From the NCBI GenBank assembly GCA_030539135.1, contig JAUNSQ010000006.1, forward strand, positions 10,326 to 22,377: a stretch of 12,052 bases of DNA. The letters run 5' to 3'. This document shows positions 1 to 5,959 of the stretch, in pieces (the stretch's first letter is position 1; each line of letters starts with the position of its first letter). The stretch is from Synergistaceae bacterium (GTDB lineage: Bacteria; Synergistota; Synergistia; Synergistales; Synergistaceae). The position numbers were made by a program, and so were the translations under genes. The notes beneath the pieces are model-generated. The model worked only from the letters and a program-made list of their open reading frames with translations, ran no database searches and was not told the origin of the DNA.

Positions 1-1530
1 AAAGTACCATGACGAGCAGAAGAATGTGTCTATCGTATCTGTTTCGCGCTTCGCGGGTCCGCCGCAGACGGGGCATGTCGTGTTGACCCAGTCCTCGCGC
101 GTTACGAGCGGGTTGCCGCCGTTCTTTGGCATCTCTATATCGAGCGGGAGTTTCACCGGCAGCTGATCTTCCGGCACAGGGACTATGCCGCAGTGGTCGC
201 AGTAGACCATTGGTATCGGCGTTCCCCAGTAGCGCTGGCGCGAGATGAGCCAATCGCGCAAGCGGAACTGGACTTCCCTCTTGCCAAGTGATTTAGCCTC
301 GAACCATTCTGCTACCTTCGTTATCGTCTCGTTCGTCGGCAGTCCGTCGAACTCGCCGGAGTTGCATGCCGTACCGTCGGCTTCTGTCGCCGCCGGCATC
401 GTATCGCCATCAGGGATCGAACCGTCGGCGTTGCGAACGACCGGGATTATCTTTATGCCGTACTTACGTGCAAAGTCAAAGTCACGCTGGTCGTGCGCGG
501 GCACGCCCATGATGGCGCCGGTGCCGTAATCCATAAGGATGTAGTCGGCTATCCATATCGGGACTTTCTTTCCGTTTACGGGGTTTATCGCGAAGAAGCC
601 TGTGTCCAAGCCCTCTTTATCCACTCCTACAGCCGTGCGCTCAATGGCGCTTCTCGATGACATCCTTCTCGCAAAGGCCCTCATCTCCTCGGCTTTCTCT
701 CCGCCAACCTTGTTGGCAAACTCTTCGACAAACGGATGCTCCGCCGCCAACGCGACGAAGGTCACTCCGAAGATCGTGTCTATACGTGTCGTGAACGCTT
801 CTATCTTGAGGTCGGAGTCAGCGATGTCCATCTTGAAGTGGACTCCTTCCGAACGGCCTATCCAGTTGCGCTGCATAGATATGACGCGTTCCGGCCAGCC
901 GCCCTTGAGCTCGTCAAGGCAGTCGACGAGTTCCTGCGCGTAGTCTGTTATACGAATGAACCACTGGTCTAGCCCACGCTTCGTCACGGGAGTGCCGCAG
1001 CGCCAGCAGACGCCGTCGCCCACTACCTGTTCGTTGGCAAGGACGGTCTTGCACTTCTCGCACCAATTGACCGGCGCATGCTTGCGGTAGACAAGTCCTT
1101 TTTTGTAGAACTGGAGGAAGAGCCACTGGTTCCATCTGTAGTACTTCTCGCTGCACGTCTCGACACGGCGTCTCCAGTCGTAGCTGTAGCCCGCGTGTTT
1201 GAGCTGCTGCGTCATGTGTTCGATATTGTTCCACGTCCACTTTGACGGGTCCGTGTTGTGCTGGATGGCCGCGTTCTCCGCGGGCATACCAAACGAGTCG
1301 AAGCCCATCGGGTAAAGGACGTTATATCCCTGCATCCTCTGGAAACGCGCGAGCAGGTCGCCTATCGAATAGTTGCGCAGGTGACCCATGTGGAGCGCGC
1401 CGCTTGGATATGGGAACATTTCAAGACAGTAAAACTTTTTCTTTGAAGGGTCGGTCTCTACTTCAAATATCTTCGAGTCTTTCCATTCTTTTTGCCATTT
1501 AGACTCAATGGCCGCGAAATCATAAGGCAT
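1..1530 (-). CDS. leuS: Leucyl-tRNA synthetase, N-terminal 510 residues (runs off the left edge)
   Basis: Class I aminoacyl-tRNA synthetase that charges tRNA-Leu with leucine in the cytoplasm. The frame is open from an ATG at 1530 to base 1, giving 510 residues of a protein usually a little over 800 long. Visible landmarks in order: the HIGH-type signature HMGH at residues 47-50 after FPYPSGAL; a zinc-binding-like segment with paired cysteines (WCEKC ... CWRC); the CP1 editing domain with the threonine-rich TTRIDT and the GVPAHDQRDFDFA element carrying the conserved editing aspartate; then LRDWLISRQRYWGTPIP and, at the edge, DTFFCSSWYF. The KMSKS loop and anticodon-binding region lie outside the window. 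The start is supported by a GGGGGAG ribosome site a few bases upstream. It is divergent from trxA-grdA. No T-box-like leader was recognised upstream. Identification is very secure. Confidence 0.97.
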   Translation of the reverse strand, partial: MPYDFAAIESKWQKEWKDSKIFEVETDPSKKKFYCLEMFPYPSGALHMGHLRNYSIGDLLARFQRMQGYNVLYPMGFDSFGMPAENAAIQHNTDPSKWTWNNIEHMTQQLKHAGYSYDWRRRVETCSEKYYRWNQWLFLQFYKKGLVYRKHAPVNWCEKCKTVLANEQVVGDGVCWRCGTPVTKRGLDQWFIRITDYAQELVDCLDELKGGWPERVISMQRNWIGRSEGVHFKMDIADSDLKIEAFTTRIDTIFGVTFVALAAEHPFVEEFANKVGGEKAEEMRAFARRMSSRSAIERTAVGVDKEGLDTGFFAINPVNGKKVPIWIADYILMDYGTGAIMGVPAHDQRDFDFARKYGIKIIPVVRNADGSIPDGDTMPAATEADGTACNSGEFDGLPTNETITKVAEWFEAKSLGKREVQFRLRDWLISRQRYWGTPIPMVYCDHCGIVPVPEDQLPVKLPLDIEMPKNGGNPLVTREDWVNTTCPVCGGPAKRETDTIDTFFCSSWYF

Positions 1531-1584
1531 GTGTATCTCCCCCGTTGTTCGAAAAAATTACATTTTTAATGCGTACATCGTAGA

Positions 1585-1613
1585 ATTATATACTTAGGCC
1601 GCCCCGCGGGCAA
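1585..1613 (-). promoter_or_regulatory. Candidate sigma-70-type promoter of leuS
   Basis: On the minus strand, TTGCCC (1613-1608) lies 17 bases upstream of a perfect TATAAT (1590-1585), about 55 bases before the leuS ATG. An 8-base palindrome CCCGCGGG (1603-1610) overlaps the -35 box and could be an operator or chance. The assignment rests on consensus match and position only. Confidence 0.6.
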
Positions 1614-1650
1614 GAGATAAGACTTAGCGCGGCGATACGCTTTTTACGTT

Positions 1651-1678
1651 TTGAATAGTGCCGGCATGATGCTAATAT
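1651..1678 (+). promoter_or_regulatory. Candidate promoter of trxA-grdA (extended -10)
   Basis: TTGAAT (1651-1656) is followed after 16 bases by TAATAT (1673-1678). The -10 is preceded by TG plus one base, giving an extended -10 TGCTAATAT. It lies about 55 bases upstream of the trxA ATG, on the opposite strand from the leuS promoter candidate in the same intergenic region. Confidence 0.5.
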
Positions 1679-1733
1679 ATCAAGAAGAAAGAAATATAAT
1701 CTATGTTTTATATTTTTAGGGAGGTGGACAGGT

Positions 1734-2057
1734 ATGATCGAGTTGACAAAAGAGAACTGCGACGCGGAAGTCCGCGAGGAAACGTCGCGTCCCGTCGTAG
1801 TAGATTTCTGGGGCCCAACGTGCGCGCCGTGCATGGCGCTCAAACCGCGCTACCATGAAATGGAGAAAGAATTCGGCGACAAGGTGAAATTTACTTCCGT
1901 CGATTGTTCGGCGAACATGAAGGTCACGATCAAATTCAAGGTCATGGGGCTTCCAACGTTCCTCTTCTGGAAGGACGGGGCGGAGGTCAAGCGTCTGACG
2001 AAGGACGACTGCACCGAAGAGAATATCAGAGCGGAGATAACAAACCTTATCGGATAA
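1734..2057 (+). CDS. trxA: Thioredoxin associated with glycine reductase
   Basis: Small cytoplasmic thiol-disulfide oxidoreductase of 107 residues, a normal thioredoxin length. Visible features: VVVDFWGPTCAPC with the redox pair Cys30-Ala-Pro-Cys33, and the cis-proline loop MGLPTF (Pro74). The active site is CAPC rather than the common CGPC, and WGPxCxPC variants are typical of thioredoxins encoded in grd clusters. Extra cysteines occur at residues 9 and 58. A strong AGGGAGGTGG ribosome site (1718-1727) fixes the start. The gene is followed after 18 bases by grdA, so the two are surely cotranscribed. In known glycine, sarcosine and betaine reductases, thioredoxin re-reduces the complex, which fits this pairing. 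No thioredoxin reductase gene is adjacent. Confidence 0.93.
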   Translation: MIELTKENCDAEVREETSRPVVVDFWGPTCAPCMALKPRYHEMEKEFGDKVKFTSVDCSANMKVTIKFKVMGLPTFLFWKDGAEVKRLTKDDCTEENIRAEITNLIG

Positions 2058-2075
2058 ATATTGGAGGCTGTTGCG

Positions 2076-2534
2076 ATGGGTATGCTAAACGGCAAGAAAC
2101 TTCTCCTGTTCGGAGAAGAGGGAGGCATATCGGCGGATATCATGGCGGACTGTCTTAAAGACAGCGGAGCTGAGATAATATTTTCCGTCACAGAATGCCC
2201 CACCTGATCGGCAATTCCGGCGATGACCCCTGAAAATCAGCAGAGCGTAAAGGACCTGGCGGAGAAATTCGAAGCCGCGGACTGTGTCGCGATACTTGGC
2301 TCATCCTCCGCAGACGGCGCGGAAATATACGCCGAAACTCTCACGACAGGCGACCCTGTTGAGATAGGGGCACTCGCGGAAGTCCAGTTGGGACTTCCCA
2401 TATACCATTTTTTTGAGGAAGAGATACGCGCGGAGTGCGACAAAAAGAAATGGGACAGATATATCCCCATGGTCGCGGCGCTGCTTGACCCGGAAGAATT
2501 GACCGCCACGGTCAAAGCGGTACGCGAAAGGTAA
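2076..2534 (+). CDS. grdA: Glycine/sarcosine/betaine reductase protein A, selenoprotein with UGA-encoded Sec44
   Basis: Protein A of the glycine/sarcosine/betaine reductases. In this family it carries the carboxymethyl group on selenocysteine and delivers it to protein C, where acetyl phosphate is formed. Reading through an in-frame TGA (2205-2207) gives 152 residues, close to the usual roughly 155-160. The N-terminus MGMLNGKKLLLFGEEGGISA, the segment SGAEIIFSVTEC before the TGA, and TPENQQSVKDLAEKF plus GDPVEIGALAEVQLGLPIYH after it all match GrdA on both sides of the TGA. The redox motif reads Cys41-Pro-Thr-Sec44, and Sec44 is the known position in clostridial GrdA. The canonical motif is nearer CFVU, so Pro-Thr is a variant. 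GGAGG (2063-2067) eight bases upstream supports the start. A conventional gene call would stop at residue 43, or start falsely at the ATG at 2223. The grdBCDE partners are not in the window. Confidence 0.93.
2205..2240 (+). promoter_or_regulatory. Selenocysteine UGA codon and candidate bacterial SECIS region
   Basis: The TGA at 2205-2207 is the Sec codon. Bacterial SECIS hairpins lie directly downstream of it. By eye two weak stems are possible: TTC/GAA with GG/CC and a closing G-C around the loop ATGA (2215-2234, mismatches at 2218/2231 and 2221/2228), or CTGA/TCAG around AAA (2230-2240). The first has a loop about 18 bases after the codon, a more usual distance. Neither is strong, so the codon assignment is secure but the hairpin is not. 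Confidence 0.4.
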
Positions 2535-2541
2535 AAATGTG

Positions 2542-2580
2542 AAGAAGCTCGTTCCAGTCAACGGAGCGAGCTTCTTTATA
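2542..2580. terminator. Intrinsic terminator between convergent grdA and the minus-strand operon
   Basis: Inverted repeat AAGAAGCTCG (2542-2551) / CGAGCTTCTT (2567-2576), extended inward by TTCC/GGAG with one wobble, around the loop AGTCAAC. It lies 7 bases after the grdA stop and 12 bases after the minus-strand C39-like stop. On the plus strand TTTATA follows the stem; on the minus strand CACATTTTTA follows. It probably works in both directions. Confidence 0.8.
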
Positions 2581-2588
2581 CGCTAGGT

Positions 2589-3383
2589 CTATTTCTTCTT
2601 TGGCTTCGCTATTACCCACTGCTGAACTTGCTGCCCCCTCGGCAGCATGCCAACGTCCAGCCACGTATAGAAAAATCCCTCCGCGGACTGGACGGCATAC
2701 CCGTCCTGACAGTGGTCAGTCACGTCGTAGGAGTCCATGAAGATTATCATATCGTCGGCCGTCGCGTCGGTGTCCATCGTGTCATAGCCTATTACAACGC
2801 GCCAGTGTCCGCCCCAGTACATATTCTCGACCATTATCGGCGTATTATTCTTTAAGTTTTCAACCGCGAAATCTTTGAAAGCATCGGGCGATTTGAAACT
2901 CCGCCCAATCGTCTTGTCCCCGCTGGTCAAGCTCGACTGTACGTCCCAACCAAGCGAACGGAAGAAATATGACATCTTCTCCGTGCTCGTCCCAAGCTCG
3001 CCCTTTTCGTCGATGCGCGTCAGGGTCCCCATTTCTTTCGCTAACTGCAACTCATGGAAGTTCTTGACGCCATAATGATAGAGCACGGTCAGCGCGCATG
3101 CGGGGCCGCAGGTCGTCTCCTTCGTCTGCTGATAAGTCTTGTACCCGGTTATAATGGTAAGCCCGCCGTGGTTCTTCATCTTATAAAAATCTGGCGTCGT
3201 GAAATAGGGCGAGCCGGGGTAATCGCCTACGCCCTGATACGCCGACGCGCCATTTGATATTATGTCGTAGCTTTTAGGATAAGGTATCGTGTTGTCCTCA
3301 TCCTCCGCGCGGCACAGCGCGGGGCTTAATAGGGCAAAACATATTATTAAAAATAATCTGAGACCGTAATTTTTTATCTTCAT
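2589..3383 (-). CDS. Exported C39-like (papain-fold) cysteine peptidase family protein
   Basis: 264 residues and the last gene of the five-gene operon. The N-terminus MKIKNYGLRLFLIICFALLSPALCRA is a signal peptide with a likely cleavage after Ala26 before EDED. The residues before Cys24 do not make a convincing lipobox. The mature part carries a papain-like triad arrangement seen in the C39-like families: TKETTCGPACAL with putative nucleophile Cys92 and second cysteine Cys96, GGHWRVVIGYD with His193, and IIFMDSYD with Asp217. This fits a peptidase or related acyl-transfer enzyme acting outside the cytoplasm. There is no ABC-transporter part, so it is not a bacteriocin-exporter C39 protein. 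The substrate is unknown. Start ATG at 3383 follows AAGGGG, 11 bases after the preceding stop. Confidence 0.75.
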   Translation of the reverse strand: MKIKNYGLRLFLIICFALLSPALCRAEDEDNTIPYPKSYDIISNGASAYQGVGDYPGSPYFTTPDFYKMKNHGGLTIITGYKTYQQTKETTCGPACALTVLYHYGVKNFHELQLAKEMGTLTRIDEKGELGTSTEKMSYFFRSLGWDVQSSLTSGDKTIGRSFKSPDAFKDFAVENLKNNTPIMVENMYWGGHWRVVIGYDTMDTDATADDMIIFMDSYDVTDHCQDGYAVQSAEGFFYTWLDVGMLPRGQQVQQWVIAKPKKK

Positions 3384-3394
3384 TTCGCCGCCCC

Positions 3395-4021
3395 TTAGTC
3401 CTGCATCGACGCGCAGGCGCTGAGTCTCCTCTTGTCCTCCGACTGACCCAGCATCGAAAGCGCCACGTCAAGGACATGCAGGTTGTCGCTCCATATAAAC
3501 GAAGCACCGGCCAGAATGTTATCGGGCTCCGACAGCGGCACGAAGCACAGGGTCCCGTTGACTACCGCCCAGCCTATATCTTCCCATATATACGACGCCT
3601 CCGGCGCGGAACCGAACATCTGCTTTTTCCTTACGATTATCCCCTTGTCCTCGACCGCGAGCTCGTCTGTGAACACGATCCTCTCGCCGCGCTTCAGTGT
3701 GTCGAACATGGAGGACAGCAGACGTCTGCCAAGCGCCCTCCAATATTTATTCGTCAGGATATCATAGAAATCCTTCTGCTTAGTCCTTATCGTGAACTCC
3801 CTGTCTGCGGTCCCGAACGTCGCGACGCCGACGCGTTTCGGGAACACGCCGCCGCGAACCTGGTCGTACCCCCAGCGAACGCGCGTGATCGACCTCAGAG
3901 GGATGAGCTCTCCGCACCAGACAAACCCGCTTGGATGTATGTCGAGGCTCTTTCGGAACGGCCAGACTCCAAACGTGCAGTGAAAATCTATTTCGTGGTT
4001 CCATGATTTTTGTTTATCCAT
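3395..4021 (-). CDS. Unrecognised cytoplasmic protein, possibly two PH-like modules
   Basis: 208 residues with no signal peptide and no clear membrane segment. I do not recognise the family. The sequence is rich in beta-type alternation: IHPSGFVWCGELIPLRSITRVRWG near residues 28-51, then TFGTADREFTIRTKQKDFYDILTNKYWRAL, and a second similar-looking stretch, VEDKGIIVRKK ... IWEDIGWAVVNGTLCFVP, further on. The pattern of a hydrophobic strand, an 'I-x-W' strand and a C-terminal helix recalls small bacterial PH-like domains repeated twice. This is a fold guess from pattern only. The ATG at 4021 follows a GAGGA ribosome site. It sits 24 bases after the pilin-like gene and 11 before the C39-like gene, so it is cotranscribed with both. 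Confidence 0.65.
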   Translation of the reverse strand: MDKQKSWNHEIDFHCTFGVWPFRKSLDIHPSGFVWCGELIPLRSITRVRWGYDQVRGGVFPKRVGVATFGTADREFTIRTKQKDFYDILTNKYWRALGRRLLSSMFDTLKRGERIVFTDELAVEDKGIIVRKKQMFGSAPEASYIWEDIGWAVVNGTLCFVPLSEPDNILAGASFIWSDNLHVLDVALSMLGQSEDKRRLSACASMQD

Positions 4022-4045
4022 GCTCGACTATCCTCGTTATAGTAG

Positions 4046-4519
4046 TTAATTTTTTCTTACTCTTACATACCCTGCGCCGGATACTGTAACGATCCGCATA
4101 GCCGCTTTCCTGCCAGGCAGAGGGCGGACTGAGAACATCATGGCTAGTGTCATAGTCTGCCAGCGTCCGTCGTATGTAAAAGAATATGACGACGCCTCTT
4201 CATTGCGTATCACAACGGAACTTGAAGTATACTTCTCGCTTTGTCGGCTGGGGTTACTCAGCCAAGTCATAAGCAGCACAGCATTCCCTGACGGGTCTTT
4301 CGATACCAGAATTTTTAACACTGCGTCCTCAAGCCTTGCCTCCGACATTTTGTCCGACAGCCACATCGCAAGCTCATCAGCCTCGGCCGCCACGACCTTG
4401 TCGGCATTTTCCGACAGGCTTGACGCAGAGATCGACATCAGTCCTGCGAACGCGCACAATATCGCCAAATACATGAATAATTCGATAAAAGAAAAACCTC
4501 TGTGTCTCCCGCGAAACAT
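4046..4519 (-). CDS. Type IV pilin-like (pseudopilin) protein with N-terminal methylation motif
   Basis: 157 residues. The start MFRGRHRG/FSFIELFMYLAIL is a class I prepilin leader: a short basic leader ending in Gly8, then Phe9 and the conserved Glu at +5 (Glu13), followed by a hydrophobic helix to about residue 32. A prepilin peptidase would cut after Gly8 and methylate Phe9. The rest is a small globular domain with a beta-rich C-terminus (YDGRWQTMTLAMMFSV, RIVTVSGAGYVRVRK), as in minor pilins and type II secretion pseudopilins (GspH/FimT-like). No pilus or secretion ATPase, platform protein or prepilin peptidase is next to it, so its machine must be encoded elsewhere. The start is 15 bases after the thioesterase stop and has only a weak ribosome site (GAGATAAAA). 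Confidence 0.75.
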   Translation of the reverse strand: MFRGRHRGFSFIELFMYLAILCAFAGLMSISASSLSENADKVVAAEADELAMWLSDKMSEARLEDAVLKILVSKDPSGNAVLLMTWLSNPSRQSEKYTSSSVVIRNEEASSYSFTYDGRWQTMTLAMMFSVRPLPGRKAAMRIVTVSGAGYVRVRKN

Positions 4520-4534
4520 TTTTATCTCAGCTAT

Positions 4535-4960
4535 TTATTCCCCCGTGGTCTTCGAGACCATCCATAGATAGAACGGGTGTTCCTTCTTATAAAGGTGTCC
4601 GCTCGTGTCGGTGCACCCATGCTTCGTCCAGCCGGTGGCTATGAGTTTGTAATCCGACGCGCGCAGCAGTCGGTATTCGAACATTACGCTGAATATCTTG
4701 ATATCCGACACGCGGGCCCAAAGCTGTATCTGGTCGTCATACCTCGCAGGGTGCTTGTAACGGCAGTGGGCCTCGACGACCGGAAGCACAAGCCCCTCTT
4801 CTTCCCATTTTGAGTAGGGGGTCCCCCAAGCGCGGCATAGTTCTGTGCGAGCCACCTCAAACCAGTCGAGGTAGTTCGCGTTGTAGACTATGCCCATCCT
4901 GTCCGTCTCGCTGTAACGTACCCTTATGGTCGTGGCAAGAGTGTATTCTTTCTCCGACAC
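4535..4960 (-). CDS. YbgC/4HBT-family acyl-CoA thioesterase
   Basis: Hotdog-fold thioesterase of 141 residues, normal for the family, hydrolysing an acyl-CoA or acyl-ACP thioester in the cytoplasm. The signature VRYSETDRMGIVYNANYLDWFEVARTE matches the 4-hydroxybenzoyl-CoA thioesterase/YbgC pattern, with the catalytic aspartate in ETDRMG (Asp20). The later segment HCRYKHPARYDDQIQLWARV also fits. The chosen start is GTG at 4960, because GGAGG lies 8 bases upstream. A longer frame beginning with TTG at 4975 would place the start inside the Shine-Dalgarno sequence. It is second in the operon, 26 bases after the nitroreductase stop. Substrate not predictable from the sequence. Confidence 0.88.
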   Translation of the reverse strand: MSEKEYTLATTIRVRYSETDRMGIVYNANYLDWFEVARTELCRAWGTPYSKWEEEGLVLPVVEAHCRYKHPARYDDQIQLWARVSDIKIFSVMFEYRLLRASDYKLIATGWTKHGCTDTSGHLYKKEHPFYLWMVSKTTGE

Positions 4961-4986
4961 GCAAAACACCTCCAATAAGCTGCAAG

Positions 4987-5808
4987 TTACAGCTTAACTA
5001 TATCCATCTTCCTGCGCGGCGGGAACTGGCGCGTTGGCTTCAGAGCCGGATATCCGAACATTTGGCCGCCGCACATATACTCGTCCTCGGATATTCCAAG
5101 ATACTTGCGCAGTTCTTCATAGCTCCTGACGGCCATCGTGAGGAACCCTGCCCAACATGCTCCCACACCAAGCGCGTGCGCTGCCAGCTCGAAATACGTC
5201 AGAGCTATCGATCCGTCCTCGGGCCACTTATAATTTTTCGGGACTACTGCGACCGCTACATGAGGAGCGCCGCGAAGCAGTATATCGTCCCCCGCCCTTG
5301 CCCTGGCCAAGATGGCGGCTCCAAATCTACCAAGCTCCGACATCGGGTCTTTGAAAATCTCCTCACGGAGCCATTTATGCATTATGTCGACTATCTCCTT
5401 TGTATTCTCTGGCGACCCGGAGACTATCCAGCGGACGGTCTGGTCGTTGCATGCGGTCGGCGCCATTCGCACCGCGCCGAATATCTTTTCGAGGACGTCG
5501 GAGGATACCGTCTTGTTTTGAAACTTTCTTATGCTGCGGCGCGTCTTGAGCAGGTTCAGCGCCGCCTCGGGCTCGGGCATAGAAAGGTCCGCCGCGCGGA
5601 TGAGCTTGTCCGCGTCCATGAATGACAGCGAGTTCGCGCTCGCCGGGCAGAACACTACGCACTGGCCGCACTCTATACAACTTTCTGAGCAGCCCTTTGC
5701 CATCTCTGGGAAGCCTGATTCTCCGAAGCACAGGATCTTTGACGGGCAGACCTCCGCGCACAGCCCACACTTCGTGCATTTTGACTCATTAACAATAAGC
5801 GATTTCAT
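4987..5808 (-). CDS. Two-[4Fe-4S] ferredoxin fused to a nitroreductase domain
   Basis: 273 residues, first gene of the minus-strand operon. The N-terminal third is a bacterial-type ferredoxin with two CxxCxxCxxxCP motifs: Cys11/14/17/21 (CTKCGLCAEVCP) and Cys44/47/50/54 (CIECGQCVVFCP). The rest is an FMN-dependent nitroreductase-like domain starting near residue 82 with the typical TRRSIRKFQNKTV, then MAPTACNDQ and the GVGACWAGF segment. Such fusions are common in anaerobes. The ferredoxin part presumably feeds electrons to flavin, but the physiological acceptor is unknown. The ATG at 5808 is preferred because GGAGGT lies 7 bases upstream. The ATG at 5823 overlaps that site and would add only MEVDK. 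Confidence 0.92.
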   Translation of the reverse strand: MKSLIVNESKCTKCGLCAEVCPSKILCFGESGFPEMAKGCSESCIECGQCVVFCPASANSLSFMDADKLIRAADLSMPEPEAALNLLKTRRSIRKFQNKTVSSDVLEKIFGAVRMAPTACNDQTVRWIVSGSPENTKEIVDIMHKWLREEIFKDPMSELGRFGAAILARARAGDDILLRGAPHVAVAVVPKNYKWPEDGSIALTYFELAAHALGVGACWAGFLTMAVRSYEELRKYLGISEDEYMCGGQMFGYPALKPTRQFPPRRKMDIVKL

Positions 5809-5843
5809 CTTATCTACCTCCATTGCCTTTCATCACTTTCGCT

Positions 5844-5873
5844 ATTTTATCATTCCGCCATGAAAAATACGAA
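5844..5873 (-). promoter_or_regulatory. Candidate promoter of the five-gene minus-strand operon
   Basis: On the minus strand an extended -10, TGATAAAAT (-10 TAAAAT at 5849-5844), lies about 35 bases before the nitroreductase ATG. Its -35 is poor (TTCGTA, 5873-5868, 18-base spacer). Tentative. Confidence 0.35.
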
Positions 5874-5918
5874 GGCGAAAATCAGCATGACTACCAAACC
5901 CGAAATGTATTAATCCTT

Positions 5919-5924
5919 TATAAT
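5919..5924 (+). promoter_or_regulatory. Candidate -10 box upstream of the serpin gene
   Basis: A perfect TATAAT lies 35 bases before the serpin ATG. No acceptable -35 element is seen 15-19 bases upstream, so either an activator is needed or the match is chance. Confidence 0.3.
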
Positions 5925-5959
5925 GCTCCTTAACACGTTGAGTTTAAAGGAGATATCAC

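Noticed and set aside
1531..1733. T-box or other riboswitch upstream of leuS
   Set aside because: Only about 55 bases separate the candidate leuS promoter from the start codon, too short for a T-box, and no T-box sequence or antiterminator was seen.
2181..2240. Frameshift or nonsense mutation making grdA a pseudogene
   Set aside because: The frame is the same on both sides of the single TGA, and that TGA falls exactly at the known selenocysteine position of the family.
2223..2534. Independent 103-residue gene starting at the ATG at 2223
   Set aside because: There is no ribosome site before it, and the frame continues upstream through the UGA into the conserved N-terminus of GrdA, so it is the C-terminal part of grdA.
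3476..4006. Plus-strand open frame of 176 codons
   Set aside because: It is a shadow of the minus-strand hypothetical gene, whose operon spacing and ribosome site are better supported.
4810..5625. Long plus-strand open frame (271 codons)
   Set aside because: It lies antisense to the thioesterase and the well-supported ferredoxin-nitroreductase, shows no recognisable domain, and has a composition typical of a shadow frame in GC-rich DNA.
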